From an uncultured Oscillospiraceae bacterium (GTDB lineage: Bacteria > Bacillota > Clostridia > Oscillospirales > Acutalibacteraceae): 64,000 bases of DNA. The notes under the pieces are model-generated. The model did not search any database and was not told where the DNA came from. It saw nothing but the letters and a program-made list of their open reading frames with translations. The stretch lies in assembly GCA_905192745.1 (NCBI GenBank), contig CAJJLZ010000013.1, positions 1 to 64,000 of the forward strand. Reading direction: 5' to 3'. The position numbers and the translations under genes are program-made. Positions 50,286 to 60,023 of this stretch are shown here, piece after piece; the first letter of the stretch is position 1; each line of letters begins with the position of its first letter.

Positions 50286-50873
50286 TTACCCGTTGCCGGA
50301 TGTCTTCTGCATTCTTTTCCGCAGGGAACGCTTCAGCCGGCGGCCCTCCTCCTGCGGAGGAAGCCCTCCCTCGTCGGCGAATATCGCCGCGCCCGAAAGA
50401 TCGTAGGTCGGCTCCTTGGAAAGGGAGCGCTGGAATTCTCTCTTTTTCAGATCAGCCCGTTCCAGCAGCCAGGCGGGGATCATAAATACCGGCACCAGCG
50501 CCATTCCCGCGTGCCTCCAGATCATTTTCCAGGTGCTCAGCCCCGGATCGGTATCATAGGAAGATATCCGCACCGGGAAGGCGCGGCTGAGGTCCAGAGC
50601 AATCACCACAATGGCCACCGCGGCGACCAGCGCGGCCGCGATGCCGATATAGCGGCGCTTTTTCCATACGGCAAACAGCACGACGGCCAAAATCATCAGC
50701 AGCGTGACGCAGAGCAGCGGCAGGATGCTGTAAACCTCATCCGCCCGCCCGGCGGCGATCAGGCTGGTATTGTTTCCGGTCTGGATCCCATAAATCGCCA
50801 TCACCTGAAAAAAGGCGTATATCACCAGAGTGACCCACATCCCTATTTTACAGATCGTTGAACCTGTGCGCAT
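50286..50873 (-). CDS. Four-helix membrane protein of unknown function
   Basis: I chose ATG 50873 (MRTGSTICKIGMWVTLVIYA) after GGAGGA. The 195-residue protein has four hydrophobic helices (near residues 11-31, 48-70, 75-97 and 120-140) and a cytoplasmic tail of charged residues ending KRSLRKRMQKTSGNG. I recognise no family. It lies 30 bp downstream of gyrA on the same strand and is probably the last gene of that transcript. Confidence 0.65.
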   Translation of the reverse strand: MRTGSTICKIGMWVTLVIYAFFQVMAIYGIQTGNNTSLIAAGRADEVYSILPLLCVTLLMILAVVLFAVWKKRRYIGIAAALVAAVAIVVIALDLSRAFPVRISSYDTDPGLSTWKMIWRHAGMALVPVFMIPAWLLERADLKKREFQRSLSKEPTYDLSGAAIFADEGGLPPQEEGRRLKRSLRKRMQKTSGNG

Positions 50874-50903
50874 CGTTGGTTCCTCCGTTTCCCGCAACAA
50901 GCG

Positions 50904-53468
50904 TTATGCCTCGCCGCCGTCGGGTTCTCCCGATGCGGAAGCGTCTGCCGCTGTTTCATCCGTAACGCCGGGCTCTTCCACGGCGCCGGTTTCTTCTCCG
51001 TCCGGCGCTGCTTCTTCCCCGACCGTATCCTCTTCCTCCTCATGCGGCGCGCGGGCAAGGGACACGATCCGGGAACCTTCCTCCACCCGCATGACCCGGA
51101 CGCCCTTGGAGGGACGGCGGCAGAGGCGAACCTCGTCCGCGCTGGTCCGGATAATAATGCCGTCGGAGGCGATCAGGATGATGTCGTCCCCTTCGTCCAC
51201 TACCTTGATTGCGGCCACATCCCCGAACTGCTCGGTGTGGTAATTGGTCAGGCCCTTGCCGCCGCGGGACTGGATGCGGTAATCGGTGAGCTCGCTCCGC
51301 CGGCCGTATCCGGTTTCGGTCACGGTCAGCAGCAGACCGTTCTCACGGCAGACCGACATGCCGATGACCTCATCCCCCTCGTCGAGGGTGAGCGCTTTCA
51401 CGCCGCGGGCGGTGCGCCCCACCACCCGGGCGTCGTTTTCGTCAAAGCGGATAGCCATCCCCTTACGGGTCCCGACAATCAGCGTCTGATAGCCGTCGGT
51501 CATCCGCACCCAGGCCAGCTCATCCCCCTCGTCGAGGTCAATGGCGATCAGGCCGCTCTTGCGGGCGTTGGAATAGGCGTCCAGCCGGGTCCGCTTAATA
51601 ATACCCTTGCGGGTAACCATGCAGAGGTACTGGTCTCCTTCAAATTCGGAAACCCGGATCATGGCGGTCACCCGCTCCTCCGGCGCCAGAGGCAGGAGGT
51701 TCACCACGTTCATTCCCTTGGCGGTGCGCCCGCCCTCCGGCACCTCGTAGCATTTCAGGCGGTACACCCGGCCCATGGAGGTAAAGAACATGATGTAATC
51801 GTGGCTGGAGCAGATGAACATGGTCTCGGCAAAGTCCTCATCCCGGGTGGACATCCCCATGATTCCCCGGCCGCCGCGGCGCTGGGACTTGTACACGTCC
51901 ACCGCCTGCCGCTTGATATAACCGAAGCGGGTCATGGTCAGCACGCAGTCCTCCACCGGGATCAGGTCCTCGATATCCACCTCGCCGGATACGGCGGAGA
52001 TATCGGTACGGCGTTCGTCGCCGTACTTGTCCCGCATCTTGAGGCATTCTTCCTTCACAATGGCCTTGACCTTATGCTCGTCGGCCAGAATTTCCTCCAG
52101 CTCGGCGATCCGGATGCGCAGGGCCTCCAGTTCATCTTCGATCTTCTGCCGTTCCAGACCGGACAACTGGCCGAGACGCATCTTGACGATAGCGTCCGCC
52201 TGCACGTCGTCGAAGGAGAAGCGTTCCATCAGCCGTTCCTTCGCCATGGGGGTATCCTTGGACGAGCGGATAATCGCAATCACTTCGTCGATAAAATCGC
52301 AGGCGGTTTTCAGCGCTTCCCAGATATGGGCGCGCTCCTTCGCCTTCCGCAGTTCGAACAGGGTGCGGCGGGTGATAACGTCGCACTGGAATTTGATATA
52401 TTCCTCCAGCATCTGCTTGAGGGTGAGGATGCGGGGCACCCCGTCCACCAGCGAAAGCATAATCACACCGAAGGTGGTCTGCATCTGGGTGAAGGAGAAG
52501 AGCTGATTCAGCACAACCTGAGGATTCGCGTCCTTTTTCAGGTCGATAACCACCCGCATTCCCTCGCGGCTGGAGTGGTCCACCACATCCGCAATGCCTT
52601 CAATGCGTTTTTCATCCGAAAGCTCGATAATGGATTTCACCAGATTCAGCTTGTTTACCTGATACGGAATCTCCGAAATCACGATACGGAAGCGGCCGTT
52701 GTGGTGCTCCTCAATTTCGGTGCGGGCTCGCACAATGATGCGGCCGCGGCCGGTTGCGTAAGCGGCGCGGATTCCCGCGTAGCCCATAATCACGCCGCCG
52801 GTCGGGAAATCCGGCCCCTTGATCTTTTCCATGATCTCGGCCATGTCCGCGTCGGGGTTATCGATCAGCAGGCAGATGCCGTCCACCACCTCACAAAGGT
52901 TGTGGGGCGGGATATTGGTGGCCATACCGACCGCGATACCGCTCGATCCGTTCACCAGAAGATTCGGAAAACGGGAAGGCAGCACCACCGGCTCCTGCAG
53001 ACGGTCGTCATAGTTGGAGGTGAAATCCACGGTTTCCTTTTCGATGTCCGTCAGCATGTCGAGGGACATCTTGCTCATTCTCGCCTCGGTGTACCGGTAA
53101 GCGGCGGCGGGATGGCCGTCCACCGAACCGAAGTTTCCGTGGCCGTCGATCAGCGGATACCGCAGGGAAAAATCCTGTGCCATTCGGACCATGGCGTCGT
53201 ATACCGACGCGTCGCCGTGCGGATGATACCGCCCCAGCACCGAACCAACGGTGTCCGCGCACTTGCGGTACGCCTTGTCCGGCGTCAGGTTGTTTTCATG
53301 CATGGTGTACAGAATCCGGCGGTGAACCGGCTTCAGCCCGTCCCGCACGTCCGGCAGCGCCCGGGCGACGATTACCGACATGGAATATTCGAGAAAGCTT
53401 TTCTTCATCTCTTTTTCCAAGTCGACAGGGATTACCTTGTTCGGTGTATTATTGATTTGCTCTTCCAT
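50904..53468 (-). CDS. gyrA: DNA gyrase subunit A
   Basis: I chose ATG 53468 (MEEQINNTPNKVIPVDLEKE). The 854-residue topoisomerase subunit has the catalytic Tyr in AAAYRYTEARMS, the quinolone region HPHGDASVYDAMVRMAQ, and six C-terminal beta-pinwheel repeats including the GyrA box region QRRGGRGIMG. An acidic tail follows (EEEEDTVGEEAAPDGEET). Ala87 corresponds to E. coli Ser83. With GyrB it introduces negative supercoils. It is separated from gyrB by five membrane-protein genes. Confidence 0.97.
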   Translation of the reverse strand: MEEQINNTPNKVIPVDLEKEMKKSFLEYSMSVIVARALPDVRDGLKPVHRRILYTMHENNLTPDKAYRKCADTVGSVLGRYHPHGDASVYDAMVRMAQDFSLRYPLIDGHGNFGSVDGHPAAAYRYTEARMSKMSLDMLTDIEKETVDFTSNYDDRLQEPVVLPSRFPNLLVNGSSGIAVGMATNIPPHNLCEVVDGICLLIDNPDADMAEIMEKIKGPDFPTGGVIMGYAGIRAAYATGRGRIIVRARTEIEEHHNGRFRIVISEIPYQVNKLNLVKSIIELSDEKRIEGIADVVDHSSREGMRVVIDLKKDANPQVVLNQLFSFTQMQTTFGVIMLSLVDGVPRILTLKQMLEEYIKFQCDVITRRTLFELRKAKERAHIWEALKTACDFIDEVIAIIRSSKDTPMAKERLMERFSFDDVQADAIVKMRLGQLSGLERQKIEDELEALRIRIAELEEILADEHKVKAIVKEECLKMRDKYGDERRTDISAVSGEVDIEDLIPVEDCVLTMTRFGYIKRQAVDVYKSQRRGGRGIMGMSTRDEDFAETMFICSSHDYIMFFTSMGRVYRLKCYEVPEGGRTAKGMNVVNLLPLAPEERVTAMIRVSEFEGDQYLCMVTRKGIIKRTRLDAYSNARKSGLIAIDLDEGDELAWVRMTDGYQTLIVGTRKGMAIRFDENDARVVGRTARGVKALTLDEGDEVIGMSVCRENGLLLTVTETGYGRRSELTDYRIQSRGGKGLTNYHTEQFGDVAAIKVVDEGDDIILIASDGIIIRTSADEVRLCRRPSKGVRVMRVEEGSRIVSLARAPHEEEEDTVGEEAAPDGEETGAVEEPGVTDETAADASASGEPDGGEA

Positions 53469-53588
53469 GGTCAGCCCCATTTCTCCGCAGACATTGTATT
53501 GCTGTCAGCTTTTTTCCGGGCGGCGTTGCCGCGGATCGTCCGCCCGGTTTTCCTCTGTGTTTTTCCGTTTACGGATCCTGTCGCGCCC

Positions 53589-54752
53589 CTATTGCAGAAA
53601 TTTTTCCAGCAGGGCGGGCGAAGCCTCCTCCGCCGTAAGGGTGGCGACCCACTCTCTCCGCTTTTCCGTACAGGCCCAGATTTCCACGCCCTTCCGGGTT
53701 TTCCGGACCAGCCCTTCATTCCGGGGAAGCCGTATCATATACCGCAGGTTCCCGATCAGACAGGATGCGTCCGTCAAACCAACGCGGAGCGGCAGCGTCC
53801 CTTCCCTTATCTGCCGCGTCTTTCTTCCCCGCAGAACGACGGCCAAAAAAACCGTCATAAACAGGCCGGAGCCGGCCAGAACCATCAGCGCGAACAACAG
53901 CGCGTCCGCTATGTAGCTGGGCGTCATCCAGTATTCGTCGGCAAAGCCCGTCCCAATCATCAGCCCCAGGGAAGCGAACAGCGGCAGTGAAGACAATAAC
54001 TGGGGAATGTATTCCCGCAGCCGGGTGATTCCCCGCACAGTGGAAACCGGCTCCATCGGGATTTCCCATTCAAAAACCGGAATGGGCCGCGGTTTTTGCA
54101 GCCGGGGAAGCAGATAGCCCTTCCACTCCTTCCGGCCGCCCACCAGCCGGGGCCAGACAAGCTCCCTTACCCTCTGGGCGTCAAACGGGGTCAAGTCCGC
54201 CGCGCGCAGAGCGATAAAGCGGCCTTCGCGGTCAAAAAACAGGAACATTTCCGGTGTTTCCAGCGCCCTGAGAATCTGGGAAAAGAAAATCGTTATTCGC
54301 CGGTCGGCTGAAACCGATACCATCCGGTCGGCGTAGATTTCCACCGCCCGTTCCTCGCTTTCCCCCTCGTTGAAGCGGATCGCCCTTTCAAGGATACGGC
54401 GCTGCTGCCATTGAAACAAAGTCATACCGCTTCCGAAAATCAGCGCGGCAATCAGCAGCAGAATCCCTCCTTCGGGAAAATACCGGCTTTCAGACAAATT
54501 AATCAGCATAACAAGAGCAATAAATCCCGCCAGAACGGAGGCAAGAACGCACATAACCGTCCCTGTCCCCCGCAGGATTTTCCGAACGCTCCACTGCTCC
54601 GCTCCGGTCAGCCGCCGGCCGCCCAGTACGGAAAGCGGCTGGTTCGGCATCGGCGCCACGGAAACGGGCGGGCTTCCGGCATAAGGCGTCCCCCCCGCCG
54701 GCGGAACGGCCGGACCGCTTGGATTGGGATACACGGGAGTGGTCTGCAGCAT
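53589..54752 (-). CDS. YcxB-like membrane protein, two-domain form, gyr array gene 5
   Basis: The 387-residue product has a Pro/Gly-rich N-terminus (about residues 1-45), two hydrophobic helices near 68-105, a first YcxB-like beta domain with ALETPEMFLFFDREGRFIAL and LTPFDAQRVRELVWPRL, a second helix pair (about 265-310), and a C-terminal second beta domain ending EASPALLEKFLQ. It reads as a duplication of the single-domain neighbours. The YcxB domain is PH-like and of unknown function. It lies just upstream of gyrA on the same strand. Confidence 0.68.
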   Translation of the reverse strand: MLQTTPVYPNPSGPAVPPAGGTPYAGSPPVSVAPMPNQPLSVLGGRRLTGAEQWSVRKILRGTGTVMCVLASVLAGFIALVMLINLSESRYFPEGGILLLIAALIFGSGMTLFQWQQRRILERAIRFNEGESEERAVEIYADRMVSVSADRRITIFFSQILRALETPEMFLFFDREGRFIALRAADLTPFDAQRVRELVWPRLVGGRKEWKGYLLPRLQKPRPIPVFEWEIPMEPVSTVRGITRLREYIPQLLSSLPLFASLGLMIGTGFADEYWMTPSYIADALLFALMVLAGSGLFMTVFLAVVLRGRKTRQIREGTLPLRVGLTDASCLIGNLRYMIRLPRNEGLVRKTRKGVEIWACTEKRREWVATLTAEEASPALLEKFLQ

Positions 54753-54830
54753 CAGGATTCCCCTTTCGTTGGACTGAAAAAATCTTTCTTCGGGCGTCTC
54801 ACCGGCCAGTCATGCGCTGGTTCCGCCGTA

Positions 54831-56129
54831 TTATTTCCGGCCTTTTTCAGGCCGGACGTGCGCGTCCACCAGCGCCCGCAGCTCTTCCATTTGGGGAATG
54901 CAGCGCTTGGGAATACGCAGAAAAGAGGTCGGCGTATAAAATTCCACGCTGTCCGGCCTTTCCACCGCCCGGTCGATCGCTTTCCAGACAAAGCGGAGGG
55001 TTTCCCCCGGCCGGGCCGAACGGATTGTCAGCCCCTGTTCGGAAAACCCGACCCGGATCTGTTCGCTCCCTTCCGGCATAACGTCATAGGAGCGGACCGC
55101 TTTCCCCCGCGCGGTCAGGACGTTCAGGGCAAACAGCACGCCGGAAATCAACAGAAAAGACGCAATGCCGACGCCCAGTCCGTTCATCAGGCCGAAAATC
55201 AGGCCCGCGAGCAGCGCCAATCCGCTGTAAATCGGCAAAACCTTCAGATAGGACCGCAGCGCGGTATCGGTAACAATCTTTACAAACTCTTCTTTGGTAT
55301 AGTCCACATCCAGCGCGAAAATCTCGGTTTCCTGTTCCTCCGTTCCCCGTTCCTCCGGCGCGGAAATGGGCCGGTCGGCCAGAGGAATCATCCGCCCGGT
55401 CAGTCTCTGCCGCTGAAGGGGCACCCCGGGGAGCACCGCTCGGCGCACCCCGTCCGCATTCTCCGGGGTCAGACAGCGGGCGGTCAGAACGATGGCCGGG
55501 GTATTCGGCGCAAGCAGAATCATCATATCCCGGGTTTCAATATATGCCGCGTTTTCCCGGAAGAAAATCGTCGTCCGGTTTTTTCCTTCCTTCACCAATC
55601 GGTCGGGATACACCCGCACCAAGCCATAATAGGAATACCCGTTCAGCACGCTCTGTTCATACGCTTTTTCGGCGTTTTTCCGCACATAACGGGGCATTCC
55701 GTAGAAAAGCAGAACCCCGGACGCAGCAAGAAAGAGAATCAGCAGTACCAGCACCGGGTCCACCGTGCGGGCCAGCACGCCGTCCAGAATCATCATCCCC
55801 AGACTGAGGACCGCCATCACGGCGAACAGGATAATCTGTCCCTTTCGAAAGCGGAGCAGTCCCGACGTCCGGGATACCTCCTCGTTGAAGCGGATATATT
55901 CCTCCCGGTTCAAATCCGCCGGGAAGGCGGCCAGACAGCCGTCGTCCGGCATGCGGTCCCCCACCGGAGCGTCGTCGGAAAACGGTGGAGGGACCGCCGG
56001 CGCTTCTTCCGCGGAAACCGGTTCCGTCGGATAAGGATCGGCCGTTTCCGCGTGATAATCCGCTTTCGGCTCTTTATTCGTCATCGGTTCCAACTCATCA
56101 AATGGATTCTTCCGGTTCCTGTCGTCCAT
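54831..56129 (-). CDS. YcxB-like membrane protein, two-domain form, gyr array gene 4
   Basis: The 432-residue product has an acidic, Pro-rich cytoplasmic N-terminus (residues 1-80), paired helices (about 104-145), and a first YcxB-like domain with MILLAPNTPAIVLTARCLTP. A second helix pair and a second domain with TPTSFLRIPKRCIPQMEELR follow. The IPKRC-x2-P-x2-(E)L pattern is shared with array genes 2 and 3. Probable gene duplication within one chain. Role unknown; same strand as gyrB and gyrA. Confidence 0.7.
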   Translation of the reverse strand: MDDRNRKNPFDELEPMTNKEPKADYHAETADPYPTEPVSAEEAPAVPPPFSDDAPVGDRMPDDGCLAAFPADLNREEYIRFNEEVSRTSGLLRFRKGQIILFAVMAVLSLGMMILDGVLARTVDPVLVLLILFLAASGVLLFYGMPRYVRKNAEKAYEQSVLNGYSYYGLVRVYPDRLVKEGKNRTTIFFRENAAYIETRDMMILLAPNTPAIVLTARCLTPENADGVRRAVLPGVPLQRQRLTGRMIPLADRPISAPEERGTEEQETEIFALDVDYTKEEFVKIVTDTALRSYLKVLPIYSGLALLAGLIFGLMNGLGVGIASFLLISGVLFALNVLTARGKAVRSYDVMPEGSEQIRVGFSEQGLTIRSARPGETLRFVWKAIDRAVERPDSVEFYTPTSFLRIPKRCIPQMEELRALVDAHVRPEKGRK

Positions 56130-56188
56130 ATGCCGTCCTCCTTTCCCGCAAAGGGCTTTCCCCGCGCGGCGCTCATCTTTCCATGGTT

Positions 56189-56734
56189 TTATTTTCTTAT
56201 TCCGACCGTTTTCTCCGGCAGAAGAGAACGCAGCCGCTCCTCCTGTCCCGGCTCAAGCAGCCGTTTGGGAATCGCAAAGCGGAATTCCCGTCCGTAAGTA
56301 ATCAAAAACAGGGACGGGGTTTCCGTCCATTCCGTAATACAGCGGAGAGGGAGGTTTCCTTCCATCCGGCCGTTTTTCACCATCACTGTTCCTTCCGCCT
56401 TCCCTGAAAACCGGTAGGCGGTAGCAAAACGGAGATCCTCGTTCCGGTCATATTCCCGGGCGGCGGCCGCCCGGCTGAACATCGGTGCAAAAACGCCGTT
56501 GTAGCAAACCAGAAAAATTCCCAGCACAATCAGGCTGAACGCCGCTGAAAAGGAAAGGGATATCCGCCCGCCAAAGAAAACGCCGGCAATTCCGAGCGCT
56601 GTCAGTACGGCGCCGGCGGCGAGCAGGGCGTTCCCCTGTCCCCGGCTGACCGCACGCCGATGCTCCGCGGCTGCTTCGCAGTATTCCTCTCTTGTCACCA
56701 GCACGCTCAGGGTAAGCTCCGTTGTCGGTTCCAT
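56189..56734 (-). CDS. YcxB-like membrane protein, single-domain, gyr array gene 3
   Basis: I chose ATG 56734 (MEPTTELTLSVLVTREEYCE) after AAAGGAGAG. The 181-residue protein has a helix pair (about residues 38-75) and a YcxB-like beta domain with WTETPSLFLITYGREFRFAI and PKRLLEPGQEERLRSLLPEK, the family's terminal motif. Expected topology is two membrane helices with the beta domain inside the cell. Overlaps nothing and lies 46 bp after array gene 2. Confidence 0.72.
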   Translation of the reverse strand: MEPTTELTLSVLVTREEYCEAAAEHRRAVSRGQGNALLAAGAVLTALGIAGVFFGGRISLSFSAAFSLIVLGIFLVCYNGVFAPMFSRAAAAREYDRNEDLRFATAYRFSGKAEGTVMVKNGRMEGNLPLRCITEWTETPSLFLITYGREFRFAIPKRLLEPGQEERLRSLLPEKTVGIRK

Positions 56735-56779
56735 CCGGGTCTCTCCTTTCCGTATTGTCCGCGCATCCTTTTTCACCGG

Positions 56780-57346
56780 TCAGAAAATCCAGCTTCGCAT
56801 CACCCGGCGGCGGCGGACGAAGGTCGTGCGCAGAAATTCCAGCAATTCTTCCCGCCGTTCCGGCGGCAGACAGCGCTTGGGAAGGATGAGCAGCCGGTCC
56901 GATTCTCGTATAAATACAAGCAGCTCCGGCGTTTCAATACATTCCCCGATCAGCGCGTACTGGTCGTGAAGAGAAAGCGACGGGGTTTTTGTCACCGCAT
57001 AATCGGCGTAAAGCCACAGCTCGGCGTCCTCCATCAGAGCATGGTAGGTTTCATAATCCTTCGCAGCACGGCGGCGGATGCGCTGCGGCTCCAGCCGGAA
57101 GATATACAGCAGCATCGCCGGACAGCACAAACAGAGAAACAACGGCGTCACCGCCGAAAAAAAGCTAAGGCGGCTCCAGTCAAAAAAACACAGGCCGAGG
57201 GCCAGCAGAACGGCGGCTCCCACCGCGAAAAAGGGAAGCCCCCGCAGGGAACCCTTCCGCCGGGCGGCCAGCAGCGCGGCGGCCGTATATTCCTCCGCCG
57301 TTACCGGCAGGGCAAAGCGCGCCTTCGGTTCATTTTCCCGGGACAT
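56780..57346 (-). CDS. YcxB-like membrane protein, single-domain, gyr array gene 2
   Basis: The 188-residue product starts at ATG 57346 after GGAGGATGC. It has the entry motif FALPVTAEEYTAAALLAARR, two helices (about residues 35-80), and a beta domain ending CIETPELLVFIRESDRLLIL then PKRCLPPERREELLEFLRTT. This is the clearest YcxB-type sequence of the five. Cytoplasmic beta domain predicted; function unknown. Confidence 0.78.
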   Translation of the reverse strand: MSRENEPKARFALPVTAEEYTAAALLAARRKGSLRGLPFFAVGAAVLLALGLCFFDWSRLSFFSAVTPLFLCLCCPAMLLYIFRLEPQRIRRRAAKDYETYHALMEDAELWLYADYAVTKTPSLSLHDQYALIGECIETPELLVFIRESDRLLILPKRCLPPERREELLEFLRTTFVRRRRVMRSWIF

Positions 57347-57411
57347 CGATGCATCCTCCCGTCAAAGGGCAATCCCGCATTCAGTGAATGCGCGGCGTTG
57401 CCCGGAATTTG

Positions 57412-57924
57412 TCATTTGGCTTTTTTTATTTCCGGCCGGAACTTTTCCATCAGAAGAGCCCATCCCCTGTCGTCGGTCGACCGGCGGGGAATGCCGATCA
57501 GCTCTCCGCCGATCTCCAGCACCAACAGCGTATCGTCCGCGGTTGCCCGGCATTCGCCGTAGGATACGGCGCTTTGCCGTTCCCGGCCGAAAACCGCTTC
57601 TTCCGCATACAGCGCCAGATGGATTTCGTCCCCCCGTTCCGCGAGCAGCCCGGCCTCGTGCTTCATCCGGAAGGGCGGCGTTATCCAGATTGCCGCCAGA
57701 ACCAGCAGCGCGGCTGCGGCAATCCCCAAAGGCGCGGGGTCCTTTTTTTCATCCAACACGAACGCAGCAACGCAGTTTACCGCGACGAGAAGCAGAAGCG
57801 CCGACTGGATTCCGTTGCGCAGCCTTCCCGCCCGGCGGGTTCCCCGCATCAGACAGGCATAAATCTCCGGTTTTTCCAGCCGTACCCGCAGCTGGAGAAG
57901 AGGCGCTTCGCTATGCTCGTCCAT
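57412..57924 (-). CDS. YcxB-like membrane protein, single-domain, gyr array gene 1
   Basis: The 170-residue product lies 16 bp downstream of gyrB. It has an N-terminal EAPLLQLRVRLEKPEIYACL, two helices (about residues 35-75), and a beta domain with LLVLEIGGELIGIPRRSTDD. The family Lys in IPKRC is replaced by IPRRS. It is the most divergent single-domain member. The tight spacing to gyrB suggests co-transcription with the gyrase operon. Confidence 0.68.
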   Translation of the reverse strand: MDEHSEAPLLQLRVRLEKPEIYACLMRGTRRAGRLRNGIQSALLLLVAVNCVAAFVLDEKKDPAPLGIAAAALLVLAAIWITPPFRMKHEAGLLAERGDEIHLALYAEEAVFGRERQSAVSYGECRATADDTLLVLEIGGELIGIPRRSTDDRGWALLMEKFRPEIKKAK

Positions 57925-57940
57925 TGGCCGTCCGGTCTCC

Positions 57941-59962
57941 TTAAATATCCAGATTCATCACATATTTGGCGTTTTTCTCGATAAATTCCTTCCGGGGCTC
58001 CACCTTATCCCCCATCAGGATGGTGAAGGCTTCGTCCGCGGCGGCGGCGTCCTCCAGCTCCACCCGCAGCATGGTGCGGAAGGCGGGGTCCATCGTGGTT
58101 TCCCACAACTGCTCCGGATCCATTTCACCAAGGCCCTTATATCGCTGGATATCGGCGTTTCCGCTGAATTCCGCGATATATTTATCCCGCTCTTCGTCCG
58201 AGAAAGCGTACCGCACCTGTTTTCCCTTGGATACCTTGAACAGGGGAGGCTGTGCGATATACACATGCCCCTCGTCCACCAGCGGCCGCATATACCGGAA
58301 GAAGAAGGTCAGCAGCAGGGTACGGATATGGGAGCCGTCCACATCGGCATCGGCCATGATAATGACCTTGCCGTACCGGAGTTTGGAAATGTCGAAATCA
58401 TCCCCGATGCCGCATCCCAGCGCGATCACGATCGGCACCAGCTTTTCATTGCCGTATACCTTGTCCAGCCGGGCCTTTTCCACATTCAGCATCTTGCCCC
58501 ACAGGGGAAGGATCGCCTGAAAGTTCCGGTCCCGTCCCTGAATGGCGGAACCGCCTGCCGAGTCGCCCTCGACGATATACAGCTCGGTGCGTTCGCTGTC
58601 GTTCCAGATGCAGTCGGCCAGCTTTTCCGGCATCCGGGTGGAGGCAAGGCCGCTCTTTTTCCGGGCGAGTTCCCGCGCGCGCTGGGCGGCCTCTCTTACC
58701 CGGGCGGCGTTGATGGATTTTTCCAGCACGCCGCGGGCCACCTGAGGATTTTCCTCCAGGAAAGGAACCAGCTTTTCGTTCATCAGCGTATTGACCAGAG
58801 TTCCTATCGCGGTATTTCCCAGCTTGGCCTTGGTCTGCCCTTCAAACTGCGCGTCTTTGAGCTTAACGCTGATGACCGCCGTCAGTCCCTCCCGCACGTC
58901 GTCGCCCTTCAGGCTGGCGTCGCTGTCCTTCAGCATTCCATGCTTCCGGGCATAGTCGTTGAAAATACGGGTGATTGCCGTCTTAAAAGCGGTCTCATGG
59001 GTTCCGCCGTCCACCGTATGGATGTTGTTTGCAAATGAAACGATATTTTCGTTGTAGCTGTCGTTATACTGCAGGGCCACCTCCGCGATGGAATCCCCGT
59101 CCTTCAGCGCGATGTGCACCACCTCCGGATGGAGAACGGCGTGACCGCGCGTCTTGTTCATGAATTCCACAAAGGAGGAAATGCCGCCTTCATAGCAATA
59201 CTTCTCCCGTACAGGGGCTTCCTCATTGCGCAGGTCGTTGAGATTGATGGTCAGGCCCGCGTTTAGGAAAGCCTGTTCCCTCAGCCGTTTCTGGAGAACG
59301 TCGTATTCGTATTCGGTGGTTTCGGTAAAGATTTCGGCGTCCGCCTTAAAGCGAATCAGGGTGCCGTCATGGTCGGAAGTCCCGATCACGGTCAGATCGT
59401 TTACCGGCACGCCCCGTTCAAACCGCTGAGCAAACACCTTGCCTTCGCGGGAAATCTCGACCTCCATCCATTCGGACAGCGCGTTCACCACGGAGGAACC
59501 GACGCCGTGCAGGCCGCCGGAAACCTTATAGCCGCTGCCGCCGAACTTACCGCCGGCGTGCAGCACGGTCAGCACCACCGTTACGGCGGGGAGTCCCAGC
59601 TTTTCATTCATATCCACCGGGATGCCGCGTCCGTTATCCCTTACCGAAACAATCTCCCCGGGCAGGATATCCACGTCGATATCGGTGCAGTAGCCGGCCA
59701 GCGCCTCGTCGATGGAGTTATCCACGATTTCATACACCAGATGGTGCAGGCCCTTTGGCCCGGTAGAGCCAATATACATACCCGGGCGTTTGCGGACGGC
59801 CTCCAAACCCTCCAGAACCTGAATCTGATTCCCGTCGTAGGGGGTGGTTTCATCCACGACCGACGCCTGTTCAATTTCATTTTTCAGGAGTTCCTTCTCC
59901 CGGCTTTCACTGATCGTTTCGTTGTTCGCGCCGTTTACGCCATTTTCCTTTTCAATCGACAC
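57941..59962 (-). CDS. gyrB: DNA gyrase subunit B
   Basis: The 673-residue subunit starts at GTG 59962 after CGGAGG. A 40-residue acidic extension precedes the GHKL ATPase domain: YEIVDNSIDEALAGYC and DNGRGIPVDMNEKLGLPAV, GGSGYKVSGGLHGVGSSVVN. The TOPRIM domain has LYIVEGDSAGGSAIQGRDRN and DADVDGSHIRTLLLTFFFRY. It ends with the family QRYKGLGEMDPEQLWETTMD and VMNLDI. It supplies ATP hydrolysis for supercoiling. It follows remB. Confidence 0.97.
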   Translation of the reverse strand: MSIEKENGVNGANNETISESREKELLKNEIEQASVVDETTPYDGNQIQVLEGLEAVRKRPGMYIGSTGPKGLHHLVYEIVDNSIDEALAGYCTDIDVDILPGEIVSVRDNGRGIPVDMNEKLGLPAVTVVLTVLHAGGKFGGSGYKVSGGLHGVGSSVVNALSEWMEVEISREGKVFAQRFERGVPVNDLTVIGTSDHDGTLIRFKADAEIFTETTEYEYDVLQKRLREQAFLNAGLTINLNDLRNEEAPVREKYCYEGGISSFVEFMNKTRGHAVLHPEVVHIALKDGDSIAEVALQYNDSYNENIVSFANNIHTVDGGTHETAFKTAITRIFNDYARKHGMLKDSDASLKGDDVREGLTAVISVKLKDAQFEGQTKAKLGNTAIGTLVNTLMNEKLVPFLEENPQVARGVLEKSINAARVREAAQRARELARKKSGLASTRMPEKLADCIWNDSERTELYIVEGDSAGGSAIQGRDRNFQAILPLWGKMLNVEKARLDKVYGNEKLVPIVIALGCGIGDDFDISKLRYGKVIIMADADVDGSHIRTLLLTFFFRYMRPLVDEGHVYIAQPPLFKVSKGKQVRYAFSDEERDKYIAEFSGNADIQRYKGLGEMDPEQLWETTMDPAFRTMLRVELEDAAAADEAFTILMGDKVEPRKEFIEKNAKYVMNLDI

Positions 59963-60023
59963 AGCCTATAACCTCCGTCCGCTTTTTCCAATACCTGTTC
60001 TATCCGCCCCGAATACCGGCGGG

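Noticed and set aside
51042..53990. 982-codon open frame on the plus strand opposite gyrA
   Set aside because: Complementary shadow of gyrA; composition is His/Gly/Val-rich as expected from the reverse of an acidic, GC-rich gene.
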